64,000 bases of DNA from Plectonema cf. radiosum LEGE 06105. GTDB lineage: Bacteria > Cyanobacteriota > Cyanobacteriia > Cyanobacteriales > Nostocaceae. Of the stretch, positions 23,965 to 32,979 are shown one piece after another (the first letter of the stretch is position 1; every line of letters starts with the position of its first letter). The DNA lies in the NCBI RefSeq assembly GCF_015207665.1, contig NZ_JADEWL010000004.1, forward strand, positions 1-64,000, read 5' to 3'. Both the position numbers and the translations under genes were made by a program. The notes beneath the pieces are model-generated. The model saw only the letters and a list, made by a program, of their open reading frames with translations, searched no databases and was not told where the DNA came from.

Positions 23965-25665
23965 TCAAGGATTATAACCAACGCTAAAAAAGAAGCCTTC
24001 ATCTTGAGCGTTATTACCTTTATCATCAAGATTAATAAAGGGGACAGCATAATCAAGTCGGATAAAACTATTTGCTGTTGGTTGTACAATCAAACCCAAA
24101 CCAGCAGCACTCAGAAATGTTTGATTACTGAGTTGATTGGGATTATCAGGATGGTTCCAAACTGCACCCATTTCAATAAAAGGTGCTAATTGTAATGATG
24201 ATGTTTCTGCTGTACCATCAACAATCGTAATTCTGTCTTCCAAAGAAACACGAAAACCATTATCCCCGGAACGAGCATTTTGTCGATAACCCCGTAAAGA
24301 TTGTCCTCCACCTAAGAAAAATTGTTGATTACTCAATAAACTATCTGGTGTGAGCTGTAATTCCGCTTGAGCAATTAATAAATTCTTTTTACTTAACCTT
24401 TGTACCCTTTGAATTTGTCCCAACCAACTAAAAAAACGTCCATCCGGTTGAGAGTCAGAATTCACCGTAGCATCAAAAATATCTAAACCAAGATTGAATT
24501 GCGATCGCAATCCCCAAGCACCCTGTAAATCTCGTTTAATATAATCTTGTCCAAATTTTACTATTCTAGTACGACTGTTACCTTGGCTATCTGGTCCTTC
24601 TCCAAAGGGCGTGGGTGTGCCTCCGAGGAAAGTTTGACCGTTTTGTAAGGTAAATGCTAAAGATAAAGCAAATTCTTCACTGGGAGTCCGAGTCAATGGT
24701 TGACGATAACTAACTTCATATAATTGACTATCAGAAGTAATATCAAAATCAGCGAATTCAGGAGCAGTAATTTTACTATCGCTGGGAGCATATCTTAATC
24801 TAATTGTTCCATTTTTGGGGTTAACTGGAACTTGGTAATTCACATCAAAAACATTGGAACCCCCGGTGGTAGAACGATAATATGAAGCTGTGAATTCATC
24901 ACCAATTCCGGTTAAATTCCGATAATTAAAACCACCACCAAACCTTTCCGAACCAACACTAGGAGATGAATAATTATCAACACCAAAAAAGGGATTAAAT
25001 TGGGGTGCTTCTTCTATTTTTACGACAAGAATACTTTCACCCAGATTATTACCCGGTTGTAAAGTTGCTTCAATATTACTTAACATCGGGTCAACTCTTA
25101 ATAACCTGAGTTGATTTTCAATATCAATTTGATTTAATGGTGTTTTCGCACCTAACTTAATGCGACTTCTGATATAAGCTGAATTTAAACGTCGATTACC
25201 TTCAACCTGAATTTTCTCTAAAGAACCTTCAATCACCCGAATTTGTACTACACCATTTTTAATTTCTTGGTCTGCTAAAACAGCCCTTGATGTAATGTAA
25301 CCTTTTTGTAAATATAATTTAGTAATCGCATCGGCAATAGTTCTAAGTTCGGTTAAAGTTAGGTTGCGATTTTGATTTAATTTAAGGATATTCTCAATAT
25401 CTGAATTAAATAAAGTGTTACCAGTTACCTCAATTTTAGTTACAGGAATAGTAATATTACTATCTTGTTCTGGTATTGTTTCTACCTCCGGAGGAGAAAT
25501 AGTTGGTTCCTCCGTGGGCAGAGGTTGAGGATTGGGAATAGGTTGCGGAAAACGGTCTAGATTAGGATTTGGTTTATCTTGAGGTGTTTGAGCAATTGCG
25601 GGAGAAGAAAGTAAGAGTAAAGAACTAACAAGTATTGACTTAGTTATTAGTGTTTTAAAATACAT
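23965..25665 (-). CDS. Two-partner secretion outer-membrane transporter TpsB (ShlB/FhaC/HecB family)
   Basis: The 566-residue precursor has a signal peptide (SILVSSLLLLSSPAIAQ, cut at about 26), a Pro-rich linker (27-65) and two POTRA-type regions (about 70-225: VTKIEVTGNTLF, IQVEGNRRLNSAYIRSRI). The rest is a 16-strand barrel, including the LRGYRQNARSGDNG motif of TpsB barrels and the aromatic end FFSVGYNP. It exports the TpsA protein across the outer membrane without ATP. It is convergent with the TpsA and TPR-CHAT genes rather than in their operon. The stop overlaps a degraded cagagg repeat region (23880-23922). Confidence 0.95.
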   Translation of the reverse strand: MYFKTLITKSILVSSLLLLSSPAIAQTPQDKPNPNLDRFPQPIPNPQPLPTEEPTISPPEVETIPEQDSNITIPVTKIEVTGNTLFNSDIENILKLNQNRNLTLTELRTIADAITKLYLQKGYITSRAVLADQEIKNGVVQIRVIEGSLEKIQVEGNRRLNSAYIRSRIKLGAKTPLNQIDIENQLRLLRVDPMLSNIEATLQPGNNLGESILVVKIEEAPQFNPFFGVDNYSSPSVGSERFGGGFNYRNLTGIGDEFTASYYRSTTGGSNVFDVNYQVPVNPKNGTIRLRYAPSDSKITAPEFADFDITSDSQLYEVSYRQPLTRTPSEEFALSLAFTLQNGQTFLGGTPTPFGEGPDSQGNSRTRIVKFGQDYIKRDLQGAWGLRSQFNLGLDIFDATVNSDSQPDGRFFSWLGQIQRVQRLSKKNLLIAQAELQLTPDSLLSNQQFFLGGGQSLRGYRQNARSGDNGFRVSLEDRITIVDGTAETSSLQLAPFIEMGAVWNHPDNPNQLSNQTFLSAAGLGLIVQPTANSFIRLDYAVPFINLDDKGNNAQDEGFFFSVGYNP

Positions 25666-25985
25666 TTTGTCATGACCTTGGGAATTTACAGATATTACAA
25701 TATCCGAGCTTATTTATACCATTAAGCTGAGGGTCGCTAGCGGAACGTAAGCATCTATGCGGATTCTACGTAGAAATGTATTTTTTTAAACGCAGAGTCA
25801 CGCAGAGGTAAACGCAAAGTCACGCGGAGTTTAATACCCATTACCTTTAACGTTTAAATTGTTATATTTATGCTGTGGGTTTGTGATTGAAGGTTGATTA
25901 GTCGTGAAATTTCAAGTAATTTTTAACTTCGATGGGGAATAAGTTGAAGTAACCTAGTAGTTAGTTGGCAGAGGTAAAATAAATC
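25666..25985. repeat. Spacer with a cgcagag repeat
   Basis: At 25790-25832 there is a run aaacgcagagtcacgcagag...cgcaaagtcacgcggag, a decayed tandem repeat. The rest of the spacer is A+T-rich and holds the divergent promoters of tpsB and the Uma2 gene. Confidence 0.7.
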
Positions 25986-26699
25986 ATGTTCCAAACAGAT
26001 CCTCCTGTTTCCCCCCAAGAAATACTACCCACGATGTATGATCTTAAAAGCGAAGATCCGGAGGAACCAGGCTTGCCAGATGAATTCCATGATTTTCAAC
26101 CTCAATTCTTGCGGGATACTTTTCAACCCCCTAGTATCCCCAAGGATGAGGTATTTATCGCCGCAGATTTGAATGTTTACTATGATACTCAACATCCTCT
26201 GTGGTACAAGCGCCCCGATTGGTTTGCTGTTTTAGGGGTTTCTCGTCTGTATCAAGGTAAAGATTTACGCTTAAGTTATGTGATTTGGCAAGAGGGTGTA
26301 GCCCCGAGTGTGATGGTAGAATTAATTTCTCCTGGCACCGAAAAAGAAGATTTAGGACAAGGTTTACGGGAAGCGAATCAACCTCCAACCAAATGGGAAG
26401 TTTACGAACGAATTCTCAGGGTTCCCTATTATATTATTTTTGACCGCTACACAGATCAACTCAAAGTGTTTCAAAATGTTGCTGGACGTTATCAACCAAT
26501 GATTGTGGAAGATAATCGGGTTTGGTTGCCAGAATTAGGTTTGGGGATTGGATTGTGGCAAGGTTGTTATCAGGATGTTGAGCGGTTGTGGTTGCGCTGG
26601 TATGACGATGCTGGGAACTGGATATCTACACCAACTGAAAAAGCAGAGCGTTTAGCTGCTAAGTTGAGGGAATTAGGGATTAATCCTGAAGATTTTTAA
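25986..26699 (+). CDS. Uma2 family putative endonuclease (DUF820)
   Basis: This 237-residue protein carries the Uma2/DUF820 PD-(D/E)XK fold, a family greatly expanded in cyanobacteria. The motifs seen are ADLNVYYD (about 58-65), RPDWFAVLGV with the Pro-Asp pair (about 76-85), and VMVELISPGTEKEDLG with the catalytic Glu and Lys region (about 108-124). PYYIIFDRYTDQLKVF and a C-terminal LAAKLRELGINPEDF tail complete the usual pattern. The tail is typical of family members associated with a short helical motif repeat. Its biological role is not established; nuclease activity is inferred. Its last 20 bases overlap the remnant gene on the opposite strand. Confidence 0.88.
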   Translation: MFQTDPPVSPQEILPTMYDLKSEDPEEPGLPDEFHDFQPQFLRDTFQPPSIPKDEVFIAADLNVYYDTQHPLWYKRPDWFAVLGVSRLYQGKDLRLSYVIWQEGVAPSVMVELISPGTEKEDLGQGLREANQPPTKWEVYERILRVPYYIIFDRYTDQLKVFQNVAGRYQPMIVEDNRVWLPELGLGIGLWQGCYQDVERLWLRWYDDAGNWISTPTEKAERLAAKLRELGINPEDF

Positions 26700-26869
26700 T
26701 TTGTTCATTAAACATTTGTTCGGCGATCGCCATTGTTCCCCCCACAATCCCGACAATAGTTGCAACCGTGGCTTATAGTATAGCTTCCCGAAATCCCCGA
26801 AATAGATAAAAGTTCCTCAGTTGCGGAAACTGCATCCTCACCCTCGATTGCTACTTGAATATCCGACAT
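26680..26869 (-). pseudogene. Frameshifted EACC1-like small gene
   Basis: From an ATG at 26867-26869 the minus strand reads MSDIQVAIEGEDAVSATEEL and continues LSISGISGSYTIS. This is the conserved start of the small effector-associated constant component 1 (EACC1) proteins found beside NTP-dependent conflict systems. After that the frame is lost: the expected continuation TVATIVGIVGGTMAIAEQM is present but shifted, running to a stop at 26680-26682 within the Uma2 gene end. Several residues of the middle are missing as well. No effector gene adjoins it. It is therefore a decayed orphan component. Confidence 0.7.
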
Positions 26870-27045
26870 TATCAGTTAACAGTGAACAGTTAACAGTTAT
26901 CAGTTAAAATTCTACACCCATTCCCCATCCCCAATTACCAATCACCAATTACCTATTCCCAATTCCCATCTCTTCCCAAAAGTGGTAGCTTTTGAAAAAT
27001 TAATGTAAGACTATGAAGTTACCTCAACATATTTTTTCGGGAGGT
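26870..27045. repeat. Short tandem repeats upstream of the SSADH gene
   Basis: cagttaacagtgaacagtta-type units occupy 26873-26907 and caattacc/cattccc heptamers occupy 26920-26970. The last 60 bases before the gene include its ribosome site gggaggtggg. Confidence 0.85.
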
Positions 27046-27052
27046 GGGAAAA

Positions 27053-28420
27053 ATGGCGATCGCCACGATAAATCCGGCAACAGGGGAAACTCTCAAGACT
27101 TTTGAGTCTTTAACTGATACACAAGTAAAGAATGCTATCGACAAAGCTCATGAAGCTTTTCAAGATTACCGCAAGACGAGTTTTGCACAACGCTCGGAGT
27201 GGATGCACAAGGCTGCTGATATCCTAGAAGCAGAACAGGCAGATTTCGCTAAAATAATGACCTTAGAAATGGGTAAACCTTATCAAAGCGCTGTTGGTGA
27301 AGTTAAAAAGTGCGCTATGGTATGCCGCTATTATGCGGATAAAGCTGCTGAGTTTCTCGCTGATGTTTCAGTAGAAACCGATGCTAGCCACAGTTTTGTT
27401 AAATACCAACCTCTAGGGATAATTTTAGCAGTGATGCCGTGGAATTTTCCGTTTTGGCAGGTGTTCCGCTTTGTGGCACCGGCGCTGATGGCTGGTAATG
27501 TGGGTCTGCTCAAACACGCTTCTAATGTACCTCAGTGTGCCTTAGCTATTGAAAAAATTATTCAACGAGCCGGTTTTCCCCAAGGTGTTTTTCAAAGTTT
27601 ATTAATCGGTTCGGACAAAGTAGCAAATATAATTGCTGATGACCGAGTAAAAGCTGCTACCTTAACAGGAAGCGAAGCAGCTGGAGCATCTTTAGCAGCA
27701 GCAGCTGGTAAACATATCAAAAAAACAGTTCTAGAATTAGGAGGTAGTGACCCGTTTATCGTGTTACCGAGTGCTGACTTAGAAACTGCTGCCGTCACCG
27801 GAACTAAAGCCAGAATGTTGAATAACGGTCAATCTTGTATAGCAGCCAAACGCTTTATTGTAGCCGAAGCAGTTGCTGACAAATTTGAAAAATTGCTGTT
27901 AGAAAACTTCCAAGCCTTGAAAATCGGCGACCCCATGGAGGAAAATACGGATATTGGACCTTTAGCTACCCCCGATATTCTCACAGAATTAGACCAGCAA
28001 GTACAAAATTCTCTTGATAACGGTGCCAAAATATTGCTAGGAGGAAAGCCTTTATCAAACATGAAAGGTAATTATTATCCACCAACAATTCTCACCAATA
28101 TTTCTCCGGATTCTGCGACAGCCAAAGAAGAATTTTTTGGTCCGGTAGCGATGTTATTTCGGGTTCAGGATATTGATCAAGCGATAACACTTGCTAATGA
28201 TACACCCTTTGGCTTGGGTGCAAGTGCTTGGACAACCGACACCACAGAGCAACAGCGATTAATCTCAGAAATCGAAGCAGGAGCCGTATTTATCAACGGT
28301 TTAGTCAAATCCGACCCCCGATTACCCTTCGGTGGTACCAAACTTTCCGGATATGGAAGAGAATTAAGCATTCAAGGTATACACGAGTTTGTCAATGTTA
28401 AAACTGTGTGGGTGAAGTAA
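27053..28420 (+). CDS. gabD: Succinate-semialdehyde dehydrogenase
   Basis: The 455-residue enzyme (from the ATG at 27053, 6 bases after gggaggtggg; a GTG at 27044 lies within that site and is unlikely) is an aldehyde dehydrogenase. It has PWNFPFW (Asn131), KHASNVP, TLTGSEAAG, ELGGSDP with general-base Glu228, and NNGQSCIAAKRFIV with nucleophile Cys262. It oxidises succinic semialdehyde to succinate with NAD(P)+. With the decarboxylase encoded 134 bases downstream it makes the two-step bypass that replaces 2-oxoglutarate dehydrogenase in cyanobacteria, as shown for Synechococcus PCC 7002. The gene pair order here is the same pattern. The C-terminal loop FVNVKTVWVK is intact. Confidence 0.93.
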   Translation: MAIATINPATGETLKTFESLTDTQVKNAIDKAHEAFQDYRKTSFAQRSEWMHKAADILEAEQADFAKIMTLEMGKPYQSAVGEVKKCAMVCRYYADKAAEFLADVSVETDASHSFVKYQPLGIILAVMPWNFPFWQVFRFVAPALMAGNVGLLKHASNVPQCALAIEKIIQRAGFPQGVFQSLLIGSDKVANIIADDRVKAATLTGSEAAGASLAAAAGKHIKKTVLELGGSDPFIVLPSADLETAAVTGTKARMLNNGQSCIAAKRFIVAEAVADKFEKLLLENFQALKIGDPMEENTDIGPLATPDILTELDQQVQNSLDNGAKILLGGKPLSNMKGNYYPPTILTNISPDSATAKEEFFGPVAMLFRVQDIDQAITLANDTPFGLGASAWTTDTTEQQRLISEIEAGAVFINGLVKSDPRLPFGGTKLSGYGRELSIQGIHEFVNVKTVWVK

Positions 28421-28554
28421 TTTTGGATTTTGAATTTTGGATTTTGGATTGAAAAATAAGCCCTAATATATCATTCAGGGGATAATTTTAAATCCAAAAA
28501 TGTCCAATCCAAAATCCAAAATCTAAAATCTAAAATCTAAAATGGGGAATCACA
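28421..28554. repeat. Octamer repeats between the two bypass genes
   Basis: Units of ttttggatt and later ccaaaatct/aaaatctaa repeat several times (28424-28452 and 28500-28545) and are approximate reverse complements of each other. They could fold into a long stem between the genes. Confidence 0.85.
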
Positions 28555-30198
28555 ATGGATACAGCAGAATTACTAGTTAAATGCTTGGAAAATGAAGGGG
28601 TGCAATATGTATTTGGACTCCCCGGTGAAGAGAATTTACACGTTTTGGAGGCTTTGAAAAAATCTTCGATTCAATTTATTACTACCCGTCACGAACAAGG
28701 TGCGGCTTTTATGGCTGATGTCTACGGACGTTTGACTGGTAAGGCTGGGGTGTGTCTTTCTACACTTGGACCTGGTGCCACTAATCTCATGACAGGGGTA
28801 GCAGATGCTAATTTGGATGGTGCGCCGTTAGTAGCAATTACCGGACAAGTGGGAACCGATAGAATGCATATCGAATCCCATCAATACTTAGACTTGGTAG
28901 CAATCTTTGCTCCAGTAACTAAGTGGAATAAACAGATAGTTCGTCCAAGTATTACACCGGAAATTGTCCGCAAAGCCTTTAAACGAGCGCAAAGAGAAAA
29001 ACCGGGTGCAGTACATATTGACTTACCCGAAAATATCGCCGCAATGTTAGTAGAAGGTAAGCCTTTACGTAAGGATAATGAAGAAAAAACTTATGCTTCT
29101 TTTGCGAGTATTAGAGCGGCGGCGGCGGCAATTTCTCAAGCTACCAATCCAATAATTTTAGTTGGTAATGGAGCAATTCGTGCTAAAGCTAGTGATGCGG
29201 TAACTCAATTTGCTACCGACTTAAATATTCCGGCCGCGAATACTTTTATGGGTAAAGGAATAATTCCTTATACTCATCCTTTAGCTTTATGGACTGTAGG
29301 ATTGCAGCAACGAGATTTTAGTATTTGCGGTTTTGATAATACCGACCTAGTAATTGCAATTGGCTACGATTTGATTGAATTTTCGCCGAAGAAATGGAAC
29401 CCCGATGGTAATATTCCGATTATTCATATTGCTAGCAAATTAGCAGAAATCGACAGTAGTTATATTCCTCAAGTAGAAGTAGTAGGTGATATAACTGATT
29501 CCTTAAATGAAATTTTAAAAGTAGCAAATCGAGACGATAAAGCTCAACCTTACGCAATTAAACTCAGAGAAAATATTCGTGCGGATTACGAATATTACGC
29601 TAAAGACGAAGAATTTCCGATTAAACCACAAAAGTTAATTTACGACTTACGACAGGTGATGGGACCAGAAGATATTGTAATCTCTGATGTGGGCGCACAT
29701 AAAATGTGGATTGCCCGTCACTACCACTGTCATAGTCCCAATACCTGTATTATTTCTAATGGTTTTGCAGCCATGGGAATTGCAATCCCCGGTGCTTTAG
29801 CCGCAAAATTAGTTCATCCCAACCGTAAAGTTGTCGCTGTCAGCGGTGACGGTGGTTTTATGATGAACTGTCAAGAATTAGAAACAGCTTTACGAGTTGG
29901 TACCCCATTTGTAACGCTGATTTTTAATGATGGTGGTTATGGATTAATTGAGTGGAAACAGGAAAATCAATTTGGTGAAGGTAAAGCATCTTTTATCAAA
30001 TTTGGCAACCCCGACTTTGTTAAATTTGCCGAAAGTATGGGATTAAAAGGTTATCGAGTTGAATCGACTACCGATTTTGTGCCTATTCTTAAAGAAGCTT
30101 TAGCACAAGATGTCCCAACAGTAATTGATTGTCCCGTGGATTATCGAGAAAATATGCGCTTTACCAAAAAAGCCGGGGATTTAAATTGTGCGGTGTAG
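28555..30198 (+). CDS. Thiamine-diphosphate enzyme, likely 2-oxoglutarate decarboxylase
   Basis: The 547-residue protein looks like an acetolactate synthase large subunit. It has the ThDP-activating Glu in TTRHEQGAAFMADVYGR, the ThDP-binding block GDGGFMMNCQELETA...NDGGYG and SDVGAHKMWIARHY. Several features point instead to the cyanobacterial 2-oxoglutarate decarboxylase: adjacency to SSADH, no ilvN-type small subunit nearby, and the length of 547 residues. That enzyme converts 2-oxoglutarate to succinic semialdehyde, which the SSADH then oxidises. Automatic annotation would usually call it ilvB. True biosynthetic IlvB is normally longer and elsewhere in the genome. The substrate call is by context. 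Confidence 0.85.
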   Translation: MDTAELLVKCLENEGVQYVFGLPGEENLHVLEALKKSSIQFITTRHEQGAAFMADVYGRLTGKAGVCLSTLGPGATNLMTGVADANLDGAPLVAITGQVGTDRMHIESHQYLDLVAIFAPVTKWNKQIVRPSITPEIVRKAFKRAQREKPGAVHIDLPENIAAMLVEGKPLRKDNEEKTYASFASIRAAAAAISQATNPIILVGNGAIRAKASDAVTQFATDLNIPAANTFMGKGIIPYTHPLALWTVGLQQRDFSICGFDNTDLVIAIGYDLIEFSPKKWNPDGNIPIIHIASKLAEIDSSYIPQVEVVGDITDSLNEILKVANRDDKAQPYAIKLRENIRADYEYYAKDEEFPIKPQKLIYDLRQVMGPEDIVISDVGAHKMWIARHYHCHSPNTCIISNGFAAMGIAIPGALAAKLVHPNRKVVAVSGDGGFMMNCQELETALRVGTPFVTLIFNDGGYGLIEWKQENQFGEGKASFIKFGNPDFVKFAESMGLKGYRVESTTDFVPILKEALAQDVPTVIDCPVDYRENMRFTKKAGDLNCAV

Positions 30199-30240
30199 GT
30201 ACCGGAGAATAAATATTTATCAGATTTGAACGCGAAAAAT

Positions 30241-30269
30241 GTAGAGACGTAGCATTGCTACGTCTTTAC
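30241..30269. repeat. Family A hairpin
   Basis: Arms gtagagacgtagca and tgctacgtctttac pair with one mismatch; it follows the decarboxylase gene by 42 bases. Confidence 0.88.
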
Positions 30270-30379
30270 TAAAATTGAAATATTCTGAGATTTACGAGCA
30301 AATGTATTTATTCACTCTTGAAAAATCCTTCCATCGATAGTTTTCTAATAAAAAAGTCAAAAAAGGGTTTTTATCTCTG

Positions 30380-31306
30380 ATGGATGAAAAGCGTCTCCAA
30401 GTTTATTTTGAAATCATAAATCAGCTACTTACAAACGCCAGTAGCGAAGAAGAAGCAACAACTTTGAATGCTGAACCCCAATATGTTGATGCTGGTTTAG
30501 TACAAACAATGATAGAAGTCGCAAAAGGCTTTTCTCAAGAAGGTAATGAAGATATTGCTGAATTTTTGCTCAGTGCTGCAACTCAGTTAGCTGATGTTTT
30601 GGAATTATCTTTAACAGATTTTGGTGCAGAAAATCAAAATGACTTATTAGTACAAGCATTATTAGTTACCGAAGAAACCGAAGGTAGTCCCGAAGTTGTC
30701 TACCCTTTACTACACAAAAATATCGAACTACTTGATGATAAATTTGCTGAAGTCTTGCGAAATTGGGTAATAGATGCAATTTCTCAGTCAAGTACCGAAC
30801 AAGGAGAAGACATCGCTGCAACTATTGGTATTTTCAGCAGCTTGATTCAGGAATTCCCTTTGGGTAAACGGGTTCATAATCTAGAAATTGCGATCGCAGG
30901 TTATGAAAGCATACATTCCCTATTTACTCATGACAAATACCCCGAACAATGGGCTGCAACTCAGTATAATTTGGGAAATGCTTACGGGGATAGAATTAAT
31001 GGAGAAAAAGCCGAAAATATCGAAAAAGCAATTCATTGCTACCAATCTGCACTAAAAGTCCACACCCGCGAAACCTATCCCTATGAATGGGCAATGATTC
31101 ACAATAATTTGGGTACTGCTTATAGTAACAGAGTTAAGGAAAATAAAATGCAAAACCTCAACAAAGCCAGTCATCATTACGAAACTGCATTGCTAGTTCA
31201 TACCCAACAAGCTTATCCTGATGAATGGAAAATGGCTCAAAACAACCTCGCAGCAGTTAATCAACAAAAAGCACAGAGAATAAACATTCATCAGAGTAGG
31301 GATTAG
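30380..31306 (+). CDS. Tetratricopeptide-repeat protein, possibly a truncated CHAT-type scaffold
   Basis: This 308-residue soluble protein has an acidic helical N-terminal part (1-150). It is followed by TPR-like units of the 42-50-residue kind found in large cyanobacterial CHAT and ATPase-TPR proteins (YPEQWAATQYNLGNAY at about 191-206, YPYEWAMIHNNLGTAY at 235-250, YPDEWKMAQNNLAAV at 280-294). Those repeats normally continue and end in a CHAT protease domain; here the frame stops after the third unit. It may be a truncated derivative or a stand-alone adaptor. The HIP1 site inside the coding region and normal codon use do not suggest recent import. Confidence 0.75.
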   Translation: MDEKRLQVYFEIINQLLTNASSEEEATTLNAEPQYVDAGLVQTMIEVAKGFSQEGNEDIAEFLLSAATQLADVLELSLTDFGAENQNDLLVQALLVTEETEGSPEVVYPLLHKNIELLDDKFAEVLRNWVIDAISQSSTEQGEDIAATIGIFSSLIQEFPLGKRVHNLEIAIAGYESIHSLFTHDKYPEQWAATQYNLGNAYGDRINGEKAENIEKAIHCYQSALKVHTRETYPYEWAMIHNNLGTAYSNRVKENKMQNLNKASHHYETALLVHTQQAYPDEWKMAQNNLAAVNQQKAQRINIHQSRD

Positions 31307-31457
31307 CAAGTAGAGATAAGGCTTTGTGTCTACAATCAATTCTATCCTTTTTCAATACAAATATTTAACCGGACATGACATAAGACTCAATATTGAACAT
31401 TGAAAATTTGCAGTATACTTCCCTATTCCCTATCCCCTAAAAATTTATCATGAAATT

Positions 31458-31895
31458 ATGAAACAAGTATTATTTCTGTGTACAGGTAATTATTACCGCA
31501 GTCGTTTTGCTGAGAATTTATTCAATCATTTAGCTGCCCAAAAAGGTTTAGATTGGCAAGCTGATTCCCGTGGTTTAGCACTCGAACGTGGTACTAATAA
31601 TATTGGTGCAATGTCTCACTATGCTGTTGCAGCTCTCAAGGAACGTGGAATTATTATATTACCAGAAGAACGCTTTCCTAAATCCGCAATGGAAGAAGAT
31701 TTCCAAAAGTTTGATTTAATCATCGCTGTTGATGAATCGGAACATCGTCCTTTAATGCAAGAACGTTTTCTTCCGTGGATGGATAATATTGAATATTGGT
31801 TAATTGATGATATTGGTGAAACTTCTCCACAACAAGCTCTTGGAGAATTAGAACAAAAGGTACTAAAATTAATTGAAAAATTAATTAATAATTGA
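31458..31895 (+). CDS. Low-molecular-weight phosphotyrosine phosphatase-like protein
   Basis: This 145-residue protein opens with VLFLCTGNYYRSRFAENLF, the P-loop C-x5-R-S signature with Cys8 and Arg14 of LMW tyrosine phosphatases and arsenate reductases. The general-acid region (DxDP in true PTPs) is DDIGETSP near residues 115-122, so it is not canonical, though the Asp pair could serve. The fold is intact over its length. It might act on phosphorylated proteins, or arsenate. It is likely cotranscribed with the small membrane protein that starts 13 bases downstream. Confidence 0.8.
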   Translation: MKQVLFLCTGNYYRSRFAENLFNHLAAQKGLDWQADSRGLALERGTNNIGAMSHYAVAALKERGIIILPEERFPKSAMEEDFQKFDLIIAVDESEHRPLMQERFLPWMDNIEYWLIDDIGETSPQQALGELEQKVLKLIEKLINN

Positions 31896-31908
31896 CGGCT
31901 TTCAATTT

Positions 31909-32280
31909 ATGTTCAAAAAAATTAAAGGTTTTTTATTCCTAGGTGTTGGCTATATGCTTTCACCTTTGTCTTGGTGGAATGACTTATTTTTTAATTTACC
32001 GATTGCTTATTTTTTCGGCTATCTTGCTAGTTGGATTTCTCCAAATTTATTCTTACCTTTTACAATTATCGGATATTGGATATCAAATATTTTAGGTATC
32101 CTGATGATGCAAATCGGCGCTTTAGATATGTTTTTCGAGCAAAAATCAAAGAATCTTAAAAAAGATTTACTCATTGGATTACTCTCTTCAACTATCTACA
32201 CTTTACTGATTGTAGGATTGGTATATTTTAATATCCTCGAACTTCCTTCTTTTTTAAATGCAACAACACCTAATTTATGA
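31909..32280 (+). CDS. Small membrane protein of unknown function
   Basis: The 123-residue product has three probable membrane helices (FLFLGVGYMLSPLSWW, SPNLFLPFTIIGYWISNILGILMM, and LIGLLSSTIYTLLIVGLVYF). A short cytosolic loop rich in Lys (QKSKNLKKD) separates the last two. It starts 13 bases after the phosphatase stop, so a two-gene unit is likely. I do not recognise the family. Confidence 0.65.
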   Translation: MFKKIKGFLFLGVGYMLSPLSWWNDLFFNLPIAYFFGYLASWISPNLFLPFTIIGYWISNILGILMMQIGALDMFFEQKSKNLKKDLLIGLLSSTIYTLLIVGLVYFNILELPSFLNATTPNL

Positions 32281-32979
32281 TATAATACAAAAATACTCAT
32301 TTTTTGTTCTATAATTATCTCTTGTTTCTGCGTCTGGGGCAGTTTTTTTGATCAATAATCTTCTGTTCAAAAGGAACTAATACATTTATTATCCTTTAAA
32401 CACTTAAATAAATAACTAATTAACTATAAATCGAATCAATATAAGTTTCGTTAAAAAATGATGACAAAGAATATTTCCATACAATATAATTAGTATAATT
32501 GCTGACATATAATATGTATTTGGTTCCCATTGATGGCGGCTTTTGATTTTTTAAAGTAAGGTTAATAACCTTGCTTAAATTATTGATCGCACATAGAGTT
32601 ATACATTGCTTAATTTAACGTGAATTCGATGATAACTATTAGTTGTCGGGTTTTTTAGTGTGAGTATCTGTAACACCCTTACAACTCTGATCAAAACCCG
32701 ACTTCTAGATCCAATTGTCGTAGCACTTTGCATATCCTAGCAGGGTACTCACATTAATGTATAACCTCTAACCCTAGATTTCTCACAAGTAAGTGGTAAG
32801 CGTTGAGTGGCGGATTGATTTTCCCACTACTCACTAATCACTACTACTTCCAACTTCCTTCTTGGTTGTGAGAAATGCGGGTAACGCAGCCTATCAATGG
32901 GAATTCAAATAATAGCTAAAATACTGCGATCGCAATATTTTGCTGAGTATATAGTTACACAAAAGTCTAAGTCGTAATA
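32281..32979. other. 700-base gene-free spacer
   Basis: A family B palindrome lies at 32641-32706 (tgtcgggtttttt ... aaaacccgacttct). A HIP1 site (gcgatcgc) lies near 32926. The rest is A+T-rich; I see no ORF with coding character or RNA gene. Confidence 0.6.

Noticed and set aside
23920-24189. Plus-strand frame of 89 codons at the tpsB 3' end
   Set aside because: Antisense to the tpsB barrel region and without a domain.
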